A stretch of DNA of 64,000 nt. Origin: Stenotrophomonas mori (GTDB lineage: Bacteria > Pseudomonadota > Gammaproteobacteria > Xanthomonadales > Xanthomonadaceae). A program made the position numbers and the translations under genes. The notes under the pieces are model-generated. The model had not been told where the DNA came from, ran no database searches, and saw nothing but the letters and a program-made list of their open reading frames with translations. Location: positions 62,001 to 126,000 of the forward strand of contig NZ_JAIKTS010000005.1 in assembly GCF_023556335.1 (NCBI RefSeq), given 5' to 3'. Numbering within the stretch: position 1 is the stretch's first letter; every line of letters begins with the position of its first letter. Positions 51,868-62,758 of the stretch are shown in pieces.

Positions 51868-52365
51868 TCATGACGATGGACTGGAAGCCTGCAGTTCCAG
51901 GTGCCGCTGCTCCATCTCCTGGCGCAGCTGGCGGCGGATGCGTGCGGCCGCGAACCGGCGTTTTTCGTCGCCATCCTGCGGTTGCAGCGGCGGCACCGGC
52001 GTGGGCCGGCCCTCCTCGTCCACCGCGACCATGGTGAAGAAGCAGCTGTTGGCGTGGCGTACGGCACCCTTGCGGATGTCCTCGGCCACGACCTTGATGC
52101 CGACCTCCATCGACGAGGTGCCGGTGTAGTTCACCGAGGCCAGGAACGTGACCAGCTCGCCCACGGCGATCGGCTGGCGGAACGTCACCTGGTCCACCGA
52201 CAGCGTGACCACATAGTTGCCGGCATAGCGGCTGGCGCAGGCATACGCCACCTGGTCGAGCAGGCGCAGCACCGCGCCGCCGTGGACCTTGCCGGAGAAG
52301 TTGGCCATCTCCGGCGTCATCAGCACGGTCATCGACAACTGGTGGGGCGTGGGCGTGATGGACAT
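51868..52365 (-). CDS. Acyl-CoA thioesterase, hotdog fold (YciA type)
   Basis: The 165-residue protein is a single hotdog-fold acyl-CoA hydrolase. The helix-and-loop motif MTPEMANFSGKVHGGAVLRL (about 14-33, with Asn and His-Gly-Gly) and VDQVTFRQPIAVGELVTF are characteristic. It should hydrolyse acyl-CoA to free acid and CoA in the cytosol; chain-length preference is unknown. The ATG at 52365 is chosen as the start that precedes the conserved TPTPHQLSMTVLMTP stretch. It is convergent with ppc. Confidence 0.9.
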   Translation of the reverse strand: MSITPTPHQLSMTVLMTPEMANFSGKVHGGAVLRLLDQVAYACASRYAGNYVVTLSVDQVTFRQPIAVGELVTFLASVNYTGTSSMEVGIKVVAEDIRKGAVRHANSCFFTMVAVDEEGRPTPVPPLQPQDGDEKRRFAAARIRRQLRQEMEQRHLELQASSPSS

Positions 52366-52483
52366 GGCGGCTACCGCGGCGGGGGGGAGCCGCAGGCTAC
52401 CCCAGTGCCGCGGAGGGCGGTAGCCGACGATGCCTGGATCCGTGCGTTCCGCAGCGCCGGGCAGGGGGGGGCGGGAAAGCGCC

Positions 52484-52586
52484 AGCGGGGCGTGGCCCCG
52501 CTCCACAGGGGGAGGGAATGTAGCGCCGGGCAGCGCCCGGCGGGGCTTCCCCGGGAAGGCCGCAGCGGGACGTGGCCCCGCGCTAC
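52484..52586. repeat. REP block between the thioesterase gene and metK
   Basis: Three palindromes of the GTAG family: AGCGGGGCGTGGCCCCGCT at 52484-52502, GTAGCGCCGGGCAGCGCCCG (from 52520) and a variant AGCGGGACGTGGCCCCGCGC plus TAC at 52564-52586. They match the units at 48755 rather than the 83-bp ones. They lie in the gap downstream of metK and upstream of the thioesterase start. Confidence 0.8.
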
Positions 52587-52622
52587 CGGGAAGCGAATGC
52601 GGGGTGCAGGCGCGCGCACAAA

Positions 52623-52654
52623 CGGAAAGGCCGCCCGTACGGGCGGCCTTTCCG
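52623..52654 (-). terminator. metK rho-independent terminator
   Basis: A perfect 15-bp inverted repeat (CGGAAAGGCCGCCCG, then TA, then CGGGCGGCCTTTCCG) lies 22 bases after the metK stop. On the metK strand the stem ends in CCTTTCC with only a short T-run, but its perfection and position mark it as the metK terminator. Confidence 0.85.
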
Positions 52655-52675
52655 GTCACGCGATGCGCTGCCGGC

Positions 52676-53911
<1,236 letters not shown>

Positions 53912-54256
53912 GAGCTTGTATCCCTGTATGCGGATGAAAAGATAGCCGCGCATGATACACGCGCGGACGAGGCCAGAATAGTGCAGCGGCGCGTGTTTCC
54001 CTACGGTTAATACAGCTGGCAGCAGGCATCGCGGCGGCCTGCGGGTTGCAGCCGGACGCCGTCGCGGCGGCGCCGGCGGGGCGTTGCAGGGTGGCGGATA
54101 CGGGACCGTGGCGGGCCTGGCGGCGCTGCCGCGGGCCGCCGGCGCCGCTGCCGGTGGCGCGCCCGGGGCGGCTGTCACCGGACTGCCGCAAAAGCGCAAC
54201 CGTACTGCCGCCTGCAGGGGCGAGGCTGCCGGCCAACCGGGCCGTCGGAGATCGTC
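53912..54256. promoter_or_regulatory. Divergent region between metK and the acyltransferase gene
   Basis: On the metK strand TATCAT (53957-53952) is a possible -10 with a weak TTCTGG -35 about 15-16 bases upstream; no riboswitch fold of the SAM-I type could be found. The right half (54010-54240) is very G+C-rich with no recognisable gene. TCGGAG at 54245-54250 is the Shine-Dalgarno sequence of the acyltransferase gene. Confidence 0.4.
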
Positions 54257-55969
54257 ATGCACCAGATCGAGCATCGCCTGCAGCAGCGTTACCCCGCGTG
54301 GTTCCAGGGGCCGCGCGGGCAGGTAGCGCGGCCGTTGCTGCGCACGGTGCGGCGCTGGTCGCGGTTCGACCGCATCGAGACCTTCCTGGAGCGCAGCGCC
54401 GGGGTGCGCGGGCTGGCCTTCGTGCAGGCCGCGCTGGCGTTCCTGGAGGCGGACTATGCGCTGGCGCCGGCGGCGCTGGCACGGATCCCCGCCCGCGGGC
54501 GGCTGCTGGTCGTCGCCAACCATCCCTCCGGCGCGCTGGACGCCCTGGCGCTGCTGGATGCGGTGGGGCGGGTGCGCAGTGACGTACGGATCGTCGCCAA
54601 CGACCTGTTGGCCGGCCTGGAGCCACTGCGCGAGCTGCTGCTGCCGGTGCGGATCCTGGGCGGCCGCGCGCAGCGCGCCAGTCTGGCGGCGGTGGAGCAG
54701 GCGCTGGCCGCCGAGCAGTGCGTGATCGTGTTCCCGGCCGGCGAGGTCTCGCGGCTGTCGCTGCGCGGCATCCGCGACGGGCGCTGGAACCGCGGCTTCG
54801 TCCGCTTCGCCCACGCCACCCGGGCGCCGGTGCTGCCGGTGCGGGTGCAGGCGCGCAATTCGGCGCTGTTCTACGGCGCATCGACCCTGTTCAAGCCGGC
54901 CGGCACCGCCCTGCTGGCGCGCGAGATGTTCGCCCGCCGCGGGCGGCCGTTGCGGCTGCAGGTGGGGCAGGCGATGTGCCTGGAACCGGGGCTGGATCCG
55001 GCGTTGCAGCTGGCGGAGGTCCGGCGCGCGCTGTACGCGCTGGGCCGCGAGGCCGCGCGGGCCGATGCCGTGGACCGCGGACCGGCGCCGCTGGCCGCGC
55101 CGGTCGCGGCGGCGCAGGTGGCGGCCGAGATCGCGGCCGCCGACCTGCTCGGGGAGACCGGCGACGGCAAGCAGATCCGGCTGGCGCGCTGCGCCGCCGG
55201 TTCGCCGCTGCTGCTGGAGCTGGGGCGGCTGCGCGAGCTGACCTTCCGCCAGGTCGGCGAGGGCACCGGCCGCAGCCGCGACCTGGACGATTTCGATCCG
55301 CTCTACCAGCACATCGTGGTCTGGGACGCGGCCGCACAGCGCATCGCCGGCGCCTACCGGATCATGCGCGGCGCCCAGGCACTGGCGCGGCAGGGGCTGG
55401 CCGGGCTCTACACCGCGGCGCTGTTCCGCTACTCCGACGATGCCGTCACCCGCATCGCCGAAGGCCTGGAACTGGGCCGCAGCTTCGTGGTGCCGGACTA
55501 CTGGGGCAGCCGCAGCCTGGACTACCTGTGGCAGGGCATCGGTGCCTACCTGCGCTGCCAGCCGGGCATCCGCTACCTGTTCGGTGCGGTGTCGATCAGT
55601 GCGGCGCTGCCGCGCGAGGCCCGCGAGCAGCTGGTGGCCTACTACCAGCGCTACTACGGCGGCGGCCAGGGGCTGGCCGAATCCAACCGGCCGTTCCAGT
55701 ATTTCGCCGCGCCGCCGTGCTTCGGCGACCTGGACGCCGAGGCCGCATTCGAGCTGCTCAAGGCCAACCTGGCGGTGCTGGGCAGCGGGGTGCCGACGCT
55801 CTACCGCCAGTACACCGACCTGTGCGAGCCGGGCGGCGCGCGTTTCCTGGCATTCGGGGTGGACCCGGATTTCAGCGACTCCATCGACGGCCTGATCGAA
55901 GTGGACCTGCAGGCGGTCCGGCCCAGGAAACGCAAGCGCTACCTGCGCGACGCCGGAGCGTTGGCATGA
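54257..55969 (+). CDS. Two-domain acyltransferase, OlsF-like (ornithine lipid synthesis)
   Basis: Residues about 60-265 are a PlsC-type O-acyltransferase ([17 protein letters not shown], a His-x5-Asp active site; [21 protein letters not shown]). Residues about 285-570 are a GNAT/hemolysin-like N-acyltransferase ([44 protein letters not shown]). This order, O-acyl then N-acyl, is that of Serratia OlsF, which makes ornithine lipid from ornithine in two steps. A generic lysophospholipid acyltransferase fused to GNAT is the alternative. ATG at 54257 has TCGGAG 6 bases upstream. Its stop overlaps the next start by ATGA. Confidence 0.75.
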   Translation: MHQIEHRLQQRYPAWFQGPRGQVARPLLRTVRRWSRFDRIETFLERSAGVRGLAFVQAALAFLEADYALAPAALARIPARGRLLVVANHPSGALDALALLDAVGRVRSDVRIVANDLLAGLEPLRELLLPVRILGGRAQRASLAAVEQALAAEQCVIVFPAGEVSRLSLRGIRDGRWNRGFVRFAHATRAPVLPVRVQARNSALFYGASTLFKPAGTALLAREMFARRGRPLRLQVGQAMCLEPGLDPALQLAEVRRALYALGREAARADAVDRGPAPLAAPVAAAQVAAEIAAADLLGETGDGKQIRLARCAAGSPLLLELGRLRELTFRQVGEGTGRSRDLDDFDPLYQHIVVWDAAAQRIAGAYRIMRGAQALARQGLAGLYTAALFRYSDDAVTRIAEGLELGRSFVVPDYWGSRSLDYLWQGIGAYLRCQPGIRYLFGAVSISAALPREAREQLVAYYQRYYGGGQGLAESNRPFQYFAAPPCFGDLDAEAAFELLKANLAVLGSGVPTLYRQYTDLCEPGGARFLAFGVDPDFSDSIDGLIEVDLQAVRPRKRKRYLRDAGALA

Positions 55970-56769
55970 GCGCCCCGGCATCGCTGCTGCCGCTGCGGCG
56001 CGCGGTGTTCCTCTCCGACACCCACCTGGGCGCGCGCCACTGCCATGCCGCCGAGCTGGCGCGGTTCCTGTCCACGCTGCGCTGCCAGCGGCTGTACCTG
56101 GTCGGGGACATCGTCGACCTGTGGTGGCTCTCGCGTACGCGCGCCACTTGGCACGCGGCGCACAACGAGGTGATCGAGGCCCTGCATGCGCTGCGCCGCG
56201 GCGGCACCGAGATCATCTACATCCCCGGCAACCACGACGCGCCGCTGCGGCGCACCTGCGGGCTGGTACTGCCGGCGATGCAGGTGCGGCGGCGGGCGAT
56301 CCACGTCACCGCGGACGGCCGCCGGCTGCTGGTGGTGCATGGCGACGACTACGACGGCATCACCCACTTCGGCGGGCTGCAGGAACGGTTCGGTGACTGG
56401 CTCTACTACCGCATCCTCACCGGCAACCGGCTGCTCAACGACGTGCGTCGGCGGCTGGGCCTGCGCTACTGGTCGCTGTCGGAGTTCCTCAAGCGGCGCA
56501 GCACGGCCGCCGAGCGCTATATCGAGCGTTTCGTCCAGGCCGGCCTGGACGATGTGCGCCGCCGCGGTCTGGACGGCATCGTCTGCGGGCACATCCACCG
56601 CGCCGCACTGGTCGAGCGCGACGGCCTGGTCTACGCCAACGACGGCGACTGGGTCGAGAGTCTGACCGCGCTGGCCGAGGATCCCGATGGCAGCCTGCGG
56701 CTGCTCGACCATGCCGGCCGCAGCCTGGTGTGGCTGCCCTCGGCGACGGCCCGCGCCCACGCCGCCTGA
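55966..56769 (+). CDS. LpxH-like metallophosphoesterase
   Basis: The 267-residue protein has the calcineurin-like metal motifs: SDTHLGARH (about 16-24), [25 protein letters not shown] and GHIHRAA. The family includes UDP-2,3-diacylglucosamine diphosphatase LpxH of lipid A synthesis. The paired pattern resembles the LpxH2-type or plain YbbF-like phosphoesterases, so the substrate is uncertain. It is coupled to the upstream acyltransferase gene by ATGA, suggesting a joint role in membrane lipid metabolism. No signal peptide is present; it should be cytosolic and peripheral to the membrane. Confidence 0.82.
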   Translation: MSAPASLLPLRRAVFLSDTHLGARHCHAAELARFLSTLRCQRLYLVGDIVDLWWLSRTRATWHAAHNEVIEALHALRRGGTEIIYIPGNHDAPLRRTCGLVLPAMQVRRRAIHVTADGRRLLVVHGDDYDGITHFGGLQERFGDWLYYRILTGNRLLNDVRRRLGLRYWSLSEFLKRRSTAAERYIERFVQAGLDDVRRRGLDGIVCGHIHRAALVERDGLVYANDGDWVESLTALAEDPDGSLRLLDHAGRSLVWLPSATARAHAA

Positions 56770-56844
56770 GGACGCCCGCACGCTTTCCCGTCACGGGGGG
56801 GCCGGCTATGCTTCGCGGGGCCGTTCGGTGAAAGGAGCAAGCGG

Positions 56845-58230
56845 GTGTCGGGCAAGCAGCCAGTGGCGGCAGGCATGGCCAGGGTCCGTCTGTTCGCGGC
56901 CTGCATGCTGGCCGCGGCGACCGCCAGTGCCGGCGAGGTGCCGGCCTTGAGTTTCGAGCAGGCGCGTGAGCGCCTGGAGCAGGTGTCCGATGCCCTGGCC
57001 GCGGCAGGTTCCGGCGTGCGCAGCAAGCAGGACCTGCAGGATGCGACCCGTTACCTGCGGTTGCCGGAAATCACCGCGGACGTGCGCCGCATGCAGTTCC
57101 AGAAGACCCTGAAGCTGCCCTTGGGCTCGTTGGAGCCGGTGGCCGAGGCGTTCGGCATCGCTTCGCCGCTGCGCTTCGCCGAGCGCGACTGGCGCACCCG
57201 GCCGATCATCACCGCCAGCATGCCGCTGTACAGCGGCGGGCTGATCCCGGCGGCGCAGCAGGCGGCCGAGGCCGCCACCGCCCAGGCTGCCGCCGAGCGC
57301 GAGGCGCAGCGGCAGTCCCTGACCCTGCAGCTGGTACAGGCCTATTTCGGCCAGCAGCTGGCCGAACAGGCGGTGCAGGTGCGGCGCGAGGTGCGCGACG
57401 GTCTGCAGCGGCACCTGGACGACGCGCTCAAGTTGGAGCGTGAGGGCTTCGCCAGCCGCGCCCAGCGGCTGCAGGCTAATGTTGCCCGTGACAAGGCCGA
57501 GCGCGAGTACCAGAAAGCGCTCAACGACCTGGCCACCCTGCAGCAGGCGCTGGCCACCCTGCTGCGCAGCGGCGGCACCGTGGCGACGGTCTCGCCGCTG
57601 TTCGTGATCGACGCTCCGCTGGGCGAACGCGCGGCGTTCGAGCGCAGCGCGCTGCACCGGCATCCGCAGATCGAGCGCCTGCGCGCGCTGGCCGGCCAGG
57701 CCGAGCAGGGCGTGCGCGTGCAGCAGGCCAAGCTCAAGCCGCAGGTGTACCTGTTCGGCCAGTACGACCTGGACCGCGACGACGCGCTGCTGACCGACGC
57801 CGACTGGGCATTCGGCATCGGCCTGCGCTACACCTTCCTGTCGCCGGGCGCGCGGCCGTTGCAGGTCAGCGCCGCGCGCGCGCAGCTGGAGCAGGCGCGC
57901 GCGGGCATGGAGGAGGCCGCCAACCAGCTGCGGCTGGGGGTGGGCAAGGCGTGGAACGAGCTGGACACCGCGCGGGTCCAGTTCCGGCTGCTGGACAGCA
58001 GCATCGTCCAGGCCGAGGAGAACCTGCGGCTGCAGGCGCTGGCCTTCCGCGAAGGCCAGGCGACGTCGCTGGACGTGATCGACGCGCGCCTGGCGCTGGG
58101 CGGGGCACGGGTGGAGCGCGCGCAGGCCGCCTACCAGTTCGATGTGGCATTGGCGCAGCTGCTGGAAGTCAGCGGGCAGCTGGAACGGTTCGACGATTAC
58201 CGCCGGCGGGCGGACAAGGTGCTGGAATGA
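56845..58230 (+). CDS. TolC-family outer-membrane efflux protein
   Basis: The 461-residue protein is a TolC-like outer-membrane channel with an export signal (about 11-32, MARVRLFAACMLAAATASAG), two long alpha-helical repeats (about 120-240 and 300-440) and the family segments PLYSGGLIPAA and LEVSGQLERFDDYRR near the end. GTG at 56845 has AAAGGAG 7 bases upstream; an ATG at 56875 is the alternative. It heads a four-gene operon and overlaps the HlyD-like gene by ATGA. It lacks the lipobox of OprM-type proteins. Confidence 0.88.
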   Translation: MSGKQPVAAGMARVRLFAACMLAAATASAGEVPALSFEQARERLEQVSDALAAAGSGVRSKQDLQDATRYLRLPEITADVRRMQFQKTLKLPLGSLEPVAEAFGIASPLRFAERDWRTRPIITASMPLYSGGLIPAAQQAAEAATAQAAAEREAQRQSLTLQLVQAYFGQQLAEQAVQVRREVRDGLQRHLDDALKLEREGFASRAQRLQANVARDKAEREYQKALNDLATLQQALATLLRSGGTVATVSPLFVIDAPLGERAAFERSALHRHPQIERLRALAGQAEQGVRVQQAKLKPQVYLFGQYDLDRDDALLTDADWAFGIGLRYTFLSPGARPLQVSAARAQLEQARAGMEEAANQLRLGVGKAWNELDTARVQFRLLDSSIVQAEENLRLQALAFREGQATSLDVIDARLALGGARVERAQAAYQFDVALAQLLEVSGQLERFDDYRRRADKVLE

Positions 58231-59237
58231 GCGACTCTCTGGGACAGGGCGCGGGCCCGCGGCACCGCCGCGCCTTCGCCATCGGTGGCGCCGTGCTGCT
58301 GGCGCTGGTCGCGCTCGGCCTGTGGCTGGGGCTGCGCACGCCGGCCGACCAAGTGCAGGGCATGGCCGATGCCGACAGCGTCAATGTCGCGGCCAAGGTC
58401 ACCGCGCGGCTGCAGGCGCTGCACGTGCGCGAGGGCGACCGGGTCGCCGCCGGGCAGGCGCTGTTCGAGCTGGACAGTCCCGAAGTCGCGGCCAAGGAGC
58501 GCCAGGCCGGTGCGATGGTGGCGGCCGCGCAGGCCCAAGCGGCCAAGGCCGAAGAGGGCGCGCGCAGCGAGGACATCCGCGCCGCCGAGGCGAACTGGAA
58601 GCGTGCCGTGGCCGGCGCCGACCTGGCCACCGCCACCTTCCGCCGCGTGGACACGCTGTTCGGCGAGGGCGTGGTGACGCGGCAGAAGCGCGACGAGGCG
58701 CAGGCGCAGGCACGCAGTTCCGCGGAACTGGCGCGGGCGGCGCGGGCGCAGTACGACCAGGCGCTGGCCGGTGCGCGCCGCCAGGACAAGGACGCGGCCC
58801 TGGCCCAGGTGCGGCAGGCCGAAGGGGCGCAGGCCGAGGTCGAGGCCGCACGCCGCGAAACCGTGGGCCGCGCGCCGCTGGCCGGCGAGGTGGGCAAGCG
58901 CATGTCCGACATCGGCGAACTGGTGCCGGCCGGCTACCCGGTCTTCACCCTGGTCGACATCGACCACATGTGGGTGGCGCTGACCCTGCGCGAGGACCAG
59001 TTGCACGGGCTCGCCCCCGGAGCGACGCTGCAGGGCACGATTCCCGCCCTGGGCGGACGCCGTGCGGGCTTCGAGGTCTATTTCATCAACCCGGCCGGCG
59101 ACTATGCCACCTGGCGCAGCACCCGCCAGTCCTCCGGCTACGACGTGCGCAGCTTCGAGGTGCGCGTGCGGCCGCAGCAGCCCATCGAGGGCTTCCGCCC
59201 GGGCATGAGCGTGCTGTTCGCATGGCCGCAGGGCTGA
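58227..59237 (+). CDS. HlyD-family periplasmic adaptor protein
   Basis: The 336-residue protein has one N-terminal membrane anchor (about 17-36, FAIGGAVLLALVALGLWLGL), a split lipoyl domain (SVNVAAKVTARLQALHVREG; RAPLAGEVGKRMSDIGELVP) around a long helical hairpin (about 90-200, Ala/Gln/Glu-rich), and a beta-barrel domain (MWVALTLREDQLHGLAPG). This is the adaptor joining an inner-membrane ABC exporter to the TolC protein. It overlaps the TolC gene by ATGA and precedes the first permease gene by about 70 bases. Confidence 0.9.
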   Translation: MSDSLGQGAGPRHRRAFAIGGAVLLALVALGLWLGLRTPADQVQGMADADSVNVAAKVTARLQALHVREGDRVAAGQALFELDSPEVAAKERQAGAMVAAAQAQAAKAEEGARSEDIRAAEANWKRAVAGADLATATFRRVDTLFGEGVVTRQKRDEAQAQARSSAELARAARAQYDQALAGARRQDKDAALAQVRQAEGAQAEVEAARRETVGRAPLAGEVGKRMSDIGELVPAGYPVFTLVDIDHMWVALTLREDQLHGLAPGATLQGTIPALGGRRAGFEVYFINPAGDYATWRSTRQSSGYDVRSFEVRVRPQQPIEGFRPGMSVLFAWPQG

Positions 59238-59307
59238 GCGCACGCGGCGCGCACCTGCTGTGCCCGTGTCGCGGGGGCCGGGCCGGGACCCGCCCCGGTG
59301 GATGGCC

Positions 59308-60465
59308 ATGAACGGCTCCGGGCGCGCGTTCACGGCGTCGCTGCGGCGGGAGCTGCGGCATTGGCGCCAGGATCGTTGGGAACTGGCGCTGGTCACCGTG
59401 CTGCCGCTGCTGCTGATGGCGACGATGATGTGGCTGTTCGCCGGCTCGGTGCTGCGGCAGGTGCCGGTGGCGCTGGTGGACCTGGACAACAGTCCGGACA
59501 GCCGCGCGCTGGCGCGTGCCGTCGATGCCAGCCCCGGGGTGGCGATCGTCAGCCAGCCGGCGTCGCTGCCGCAGGCGCAGGCGCAGCTGCGCGCGCTGGA
59601 GGTGTTCGCCATCGTACTGGTGCCGCGCGACATGAGCCGGCGCGCACTGCGTGGCGAGGCCGCGCCGGTCTACGCGTTCTACAACGCCACCTACATGGCC
59701 ACCGGACAATCGGCCGCGCGCGACATCGCCGACGCGGTGACCGCGTTCAACGCACGCATGCTGCGCGAGCGGATCGGACGCCAGACCGGCCCGGCGCGCC
59801 TGCGCGCGGCGCCGGTGACGGTGCAGGCGACCGTGCTGCACAACCCGGCGCGCAGCTACGAGCTGTTCCTGTTGCCGCTGGTCTTCCCGGCGGTGCTGTC
59901 GCTGCTGGCGGCGCTGGCCGCCGGCGGCGCCTTCGGCCGCGAGCGCCGCGACGGGCTGCTGGCGGCCTGGCTGGGCGACCGGCCATGGGCCGCCATCGCC
60001 GGCAAGCTGGCGCCGTACGTGGTGCTGTTCTCGCTGTACGGGGCCCTGGGCGTGCTGTACGTGGCCTATGTGCGCGGCGATGGGGTGGCCGGCAGCCTGT
60101 GGCTGCTGTTGCTGGCGCAGCCGCTGTTCTACTTGGCCTGCTGCTGTTTCGCGCTGCTGTTCATCGCGGTCACCCGCGACATGGGTACCGGCCTGTCGCT
60201 GGTGGGCCTGAGCATCGGTACCGCGCTGGCGTTCTCCGGTGCGACGTTCCCGGTGATCGAGGCGCCGCTGTTCACCCGGGTCTGGAACGCGTTGCTGCCG
60301 CTCACCGCCTATGTGCAGGTCCAGATGCAGCAGCTGTTCATGGGTGCACCGTGGACGGTGTCGCTGTGGCCGCTGGGCGTGCTCGGCCTGATGGCGGCGC
60401 TGGCCGGCGGGGTCGGCGCGCGCCGGCTGGCGCGTGTGGCCGGCAGTGCGCGGGCATCGGCATGA
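59308..60465 (+). CDS. ABC-2 type exporter permease (YhhJ-like), first subunit
   Basis: The 385-residue protein has a first membrane helix (about 22-42, ALVTVLPLLLMATMMWLFAG), a large periplasmic region (about 45-180, VPVALVDLDNSPDSRALARA) and five C-terminal helices (about 190-370), the ABC-2 permease layout of YhhJ/YbhR. Its ATP-binding partner is not in the operon. The ATG at 59308 is preferred (GGTGG 6 bases upstream); 59302 is in frame too. Its stop overlaps the next permease start by ATGA. The substrate is unknown. Confidence 0.85.
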   Translation: MNGSGRAFTASLRRELRHWRQDRWELALVTVLPLLLMATMMWLFAGSVLRQVPVALVDLDNSPDSRALARAVDASPGVAIVSQPASLPQAQAQLRALEVFAIVLVPRDMSRRALRGEAAPVYAFYNATYMATGQSAARDIADAVTAFNARMLRERIGRQTGPARLRAAPVTVQATVLHNPARSYELFLLPLVFPAVLSLLAALAAGGAFGRERRDGLLAAWLGDRPWAAIAGKLAPYVVLFSLYGALGVLYVAYVRGDGVAGSLWLLLLAQPLFYLACCCFALLFIAVTRDMGTGLSLVGLSIGTALAFSGATFPVIEAPLFTRVWNALLPLTAYVQVQMQQLFMGAPWTVSLWPLGVLGLMAALAGGVGARRLARVAGSARASA

Positions 60466-61586
60466 AGCGCGTTGCCGCCACGTTCCGGGCCACGCTGCGG
60501 GCGGTGTTCGCCGACAGCTCCGCGCGTGCGGTGATGATCGGCGCGGTGCTGCTGTATTCGTTCTTCTATCCGGCCGCCTACCGCCACCAGGTCGCCAGCG
60601 ACCTGCCGATCGCGGTGGTCGATGCCGACCGCAGCGCGACCAGCCGCGACCTGGTGCGGCACCTCGATGCGCTGCGTGCGGTGCGCGTGGTCGCGCAGCC
60701 TGCGGACCTGGGCCAGGCGCGCGCGCAGCTGGAAGCCGGGCAGGTCGACGGCATCGTGCTGATCCCGGCGCGGCTGGAGCGCGACATCCTGCGGGGCGGC
60801 AGCGGCCAGCTGGTGCTGCTGGGCAACGGCGCCTATCTGAGCCGGGCCAGCGCGATCCTCAATGGACTGGCCGAGGGCATCATCGCCTTCGCGCGTGGGC
60901 AGGCGGTGCGCCAGGCCGCGTTCATGGGGCCGCCGCAGGCGGCGCCGCTGGAGCTGGTGCAGCGGCCGCTGTACAACACCCGCGAAGGCTATGGCAGCAG
61001 CGTGGTGCCGGGCGTGGCCGAGCTGATCGTGCACCAGACCCTGCTGCTGGGCATCGGCGTGCTGCTGGGCAGCCGTCGCGCGCAGCTGGGCCGGCGCCTG
61101 CACATCGCGCCGGCCCAGCTGCTGGCGATGGCCGCGGCGTTCCTGCTGGTGGCGCTGGCGGGGCTGCTCTATTACGCCGGCTTCGGTGCCTGGGTGCAGG
61201 ACTACCCGCGCGGCGGCAACGTGCCGGGCCTGCTGCTGGCGGCGTTGTTGTTCGCCGCGGCGACGGTCGCGTTCGGGTTGTTCGTGGGCAGTTTCTTCAC
61301 CACCCGCGAGCGTGCGTTCCAGTACGTGACCGCGGTATCGATACCGCTGTTCTTCCTGTCCAACCTGTCGTGGCCGGCGCTGGCCTCGCCGCCGGCGCTG
61401 GTAGCGCTGGCGAAACTGCTGCCGACCACGGCCGGCATCAACGCCATCGTGCGCACCCAGCAGATGGGCGCGCGGCTGCCGGAGGTGGGCGGCGAACTGT
61501 GCACGTTGTTGCTGCTGGCACTGCTGTACGGCGGGCTGGCGCTGTGGCGGTTCCGCCGCGACCCGGGTTCGTCGCCGCGGCGATAG
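60462..61586 (+). CDS. ABC-2 type exporter permease, second subunit
   Basis: The 374-residue protein has the same layout as its neighbour: helix 1 (about 24-40, VMIGAVLLYSFFYPAAY), a periplasmic region with PIAVVDADRSATSRDLVRH, then five C-terminal helices (LLAMAAAFLLVALAGLLYY, AVSIPLFFLSNLSWPALASP). The two genes are clearly paralogous tandem copies. They probably form a heterodimer. The pair with HlyD and TolC resembles YhiI-RbbA-YhhJ systems but without the ATPase. Confidence 0.85.
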   Translation: MKRVAATFRATLRAVFADSSARAVMIGAVLLYSFFYPAAYRHQVASDLPIAVVDADRSATSRDLVRHLDALRAVRVVAQPADLGQARAQLEAGQVDGIVLIPARLERDILRGGSGQLVLLGNGAYLSRASAILNGLAEGIIAFARGQAVRQAAFMGPPQAAPLELVQRPLYNTREGYGSSVVPGVAELIVHQTLLLGIGVLLGSRRAQLGRRLHIAPAQLLAMAAAFLLVALAGLLYYAGFGAWVQDYPRGGNVPGLLLAALLFAAATVAFGLFVGSFFTTRERAFQYVTAVSIPLFFLSNLSWPALASPPALVALAKLLPTTAGINAIVRTQQMGARLPEVGGELCTLLLLALLYGGLALWRFRRDPGSSPRR

Positions 61587-61683
61587 GGCACCGCGGATGG
61601 CGGCATGGCGGTCGGCGCCTGCGCGGCGTGTCCGCGGTCCTCCCCGGCACGGACAGCGGCGCAGCAGCCGGCATAATGCGGCC

Positions 61684-62745
61684 ATGGATTCATTGAGCCA
61701 GATCGTTCTCGGCGGCGCGGTCGCCGCCGCCATCGCCCCGGCCGGCCACCGCCGTGCCGCCCTGCTCGCCGGCGCCGCGCTGGGCACGCTGCCGGACCTG
61801 GACGGCCTGCTGGTGACGGCGTTCACCCGCGACCCGGTGAGCCTGATGACGGTGCACCGCAGTTTCAGCCATTCGCTGTTCGTGCTGCCGCTGCTGGGCA
61901 CGCTGCTCTGGTGGCTGTACCGGCGGTTCGGCAGGGGCCGGGTGGCCGAGGCGCCGGTGCGCTGGTGGTGGGCCATCGTGCTGGCGCTGGTGACCCACCC
62001 GCTGCTGGACGCCTTCACGGTCTACGGCACCCAGCTGTGGTGGCCGCTGGCACCGCACCCGGCGATGTGGTCCAGCGTGTTCATCATCGATCCGCTGTAC
62101 ACGGTCTGGCTGGGTCTGGGCTGCGTGGTGGCCTGGTTCGCCCGGGCGCGGCCGTTGGCGCAGCGCGCGTTGGTGGCCGGGCTGGTGCTCAGTTGCGGTT
62201 ACCTGGGCTGGTCGTTGCTGGCCAAGCACCGGGTGGAGCGCGAGGCGGGGCGGGCACTGGCGGCGCTGGGCCTGGGCGACGCCCCGCGCTTCTCGGTGCC
62301 GATGCCGTTCAACACCCTGTTGTGGCGGGTGGTGGCGATGACCCCGCAGGGCTACGTGGTGGGCGACCGGTCGCTGTGGGCCGACCGCGGGCCGATGCAT
62401 TTCGAGGGCCATCCCTCGCAGGTGCAGGCGCTGCGCCAGGCAGCGTCGATTCCCGCGGTGGCGCGGCTGCACTGGTTCAACCGCGGCTTCATGCGTGCGC
62501 AGGTGGTCGACGGCGAGCTGGTGCTCAGCGATCTGCGCATGGGGCTGGAACCGGACTACAACTTCAGTTTCGCCGTGGCCCGTGAGGCCGAGGGCGGGTG
62601 GGAGGCGATCCCGCCAAGGCAGCTGCGCCCGGTCTATCGCGAGGCGGGAGGGCGGGCGCTGCTCCTGCAGCGGCTGCGGGAGATGGAATGGCGTATCTGG
62701 AACGAGCCGATGGCAGGCGCGGCGGGGGACGGAAACGGCGGGTAA
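61684..62745 (+). CDS. YdjM-type membrane metal-dependent hydrolase
   Basis: The 353-residue protein begins MDSLSQIVLGGAVAAAIAPA, has LGTLPDLDGLL (a His/Asp metal motif), HRSFSHSLFVLPLLGTLLW and THPLLDAFTVYGTQLWWPL, the hallmarks of the YdjM/LexA-binding inner-membrane family. About four membrane helices occupy residues 60-220; the C-terminal 130 residues are soluble. E. coli YdjM is SOS-regulated; no LexA box was seen here. GCATAATGCGGCC immediately upstream may be a -10. Function is unknown. Confidence 0.85.
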   Translation: MDSLSQIVLGGAVAAAIAPAGHRRAALLAGAALGTLPDLDGLLVTAFTRDPVSLMTVHRSFSHSLFVLPLLGTLLWWLYRRFGRGRVAEAPVRWWWAIVLALVTHPLLDAFTVYGTQLWWPLAPHPAMWSSVFIIDPLYTVWLGLGCVVAWFARARPLAQRALVAGLVLSCGYLGWSLLAKHRVEREAGRALAALGLGDAPRFSVPMPFNTLLWRVVAMTPQGYVVGDRSLWADRGPMHFEGHPSQVQALRQAASIPAVARLHWFNRGFMRAQVVDGELVLSDLRMGLEPDYNFSFAVAREAEGGWEAIPPRQLRPVYREAGGRALLLQRLREMEWRIWNEPMAGAAGDGNGG

Positions 62746-62758
62746 GCGGGGGAGGTCA

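Noticed and set aside
53912..54050. Possible SAM riboswitch before metK
   Set aside because: None of the conserved SAM-I or SAM-II blocks could be found.
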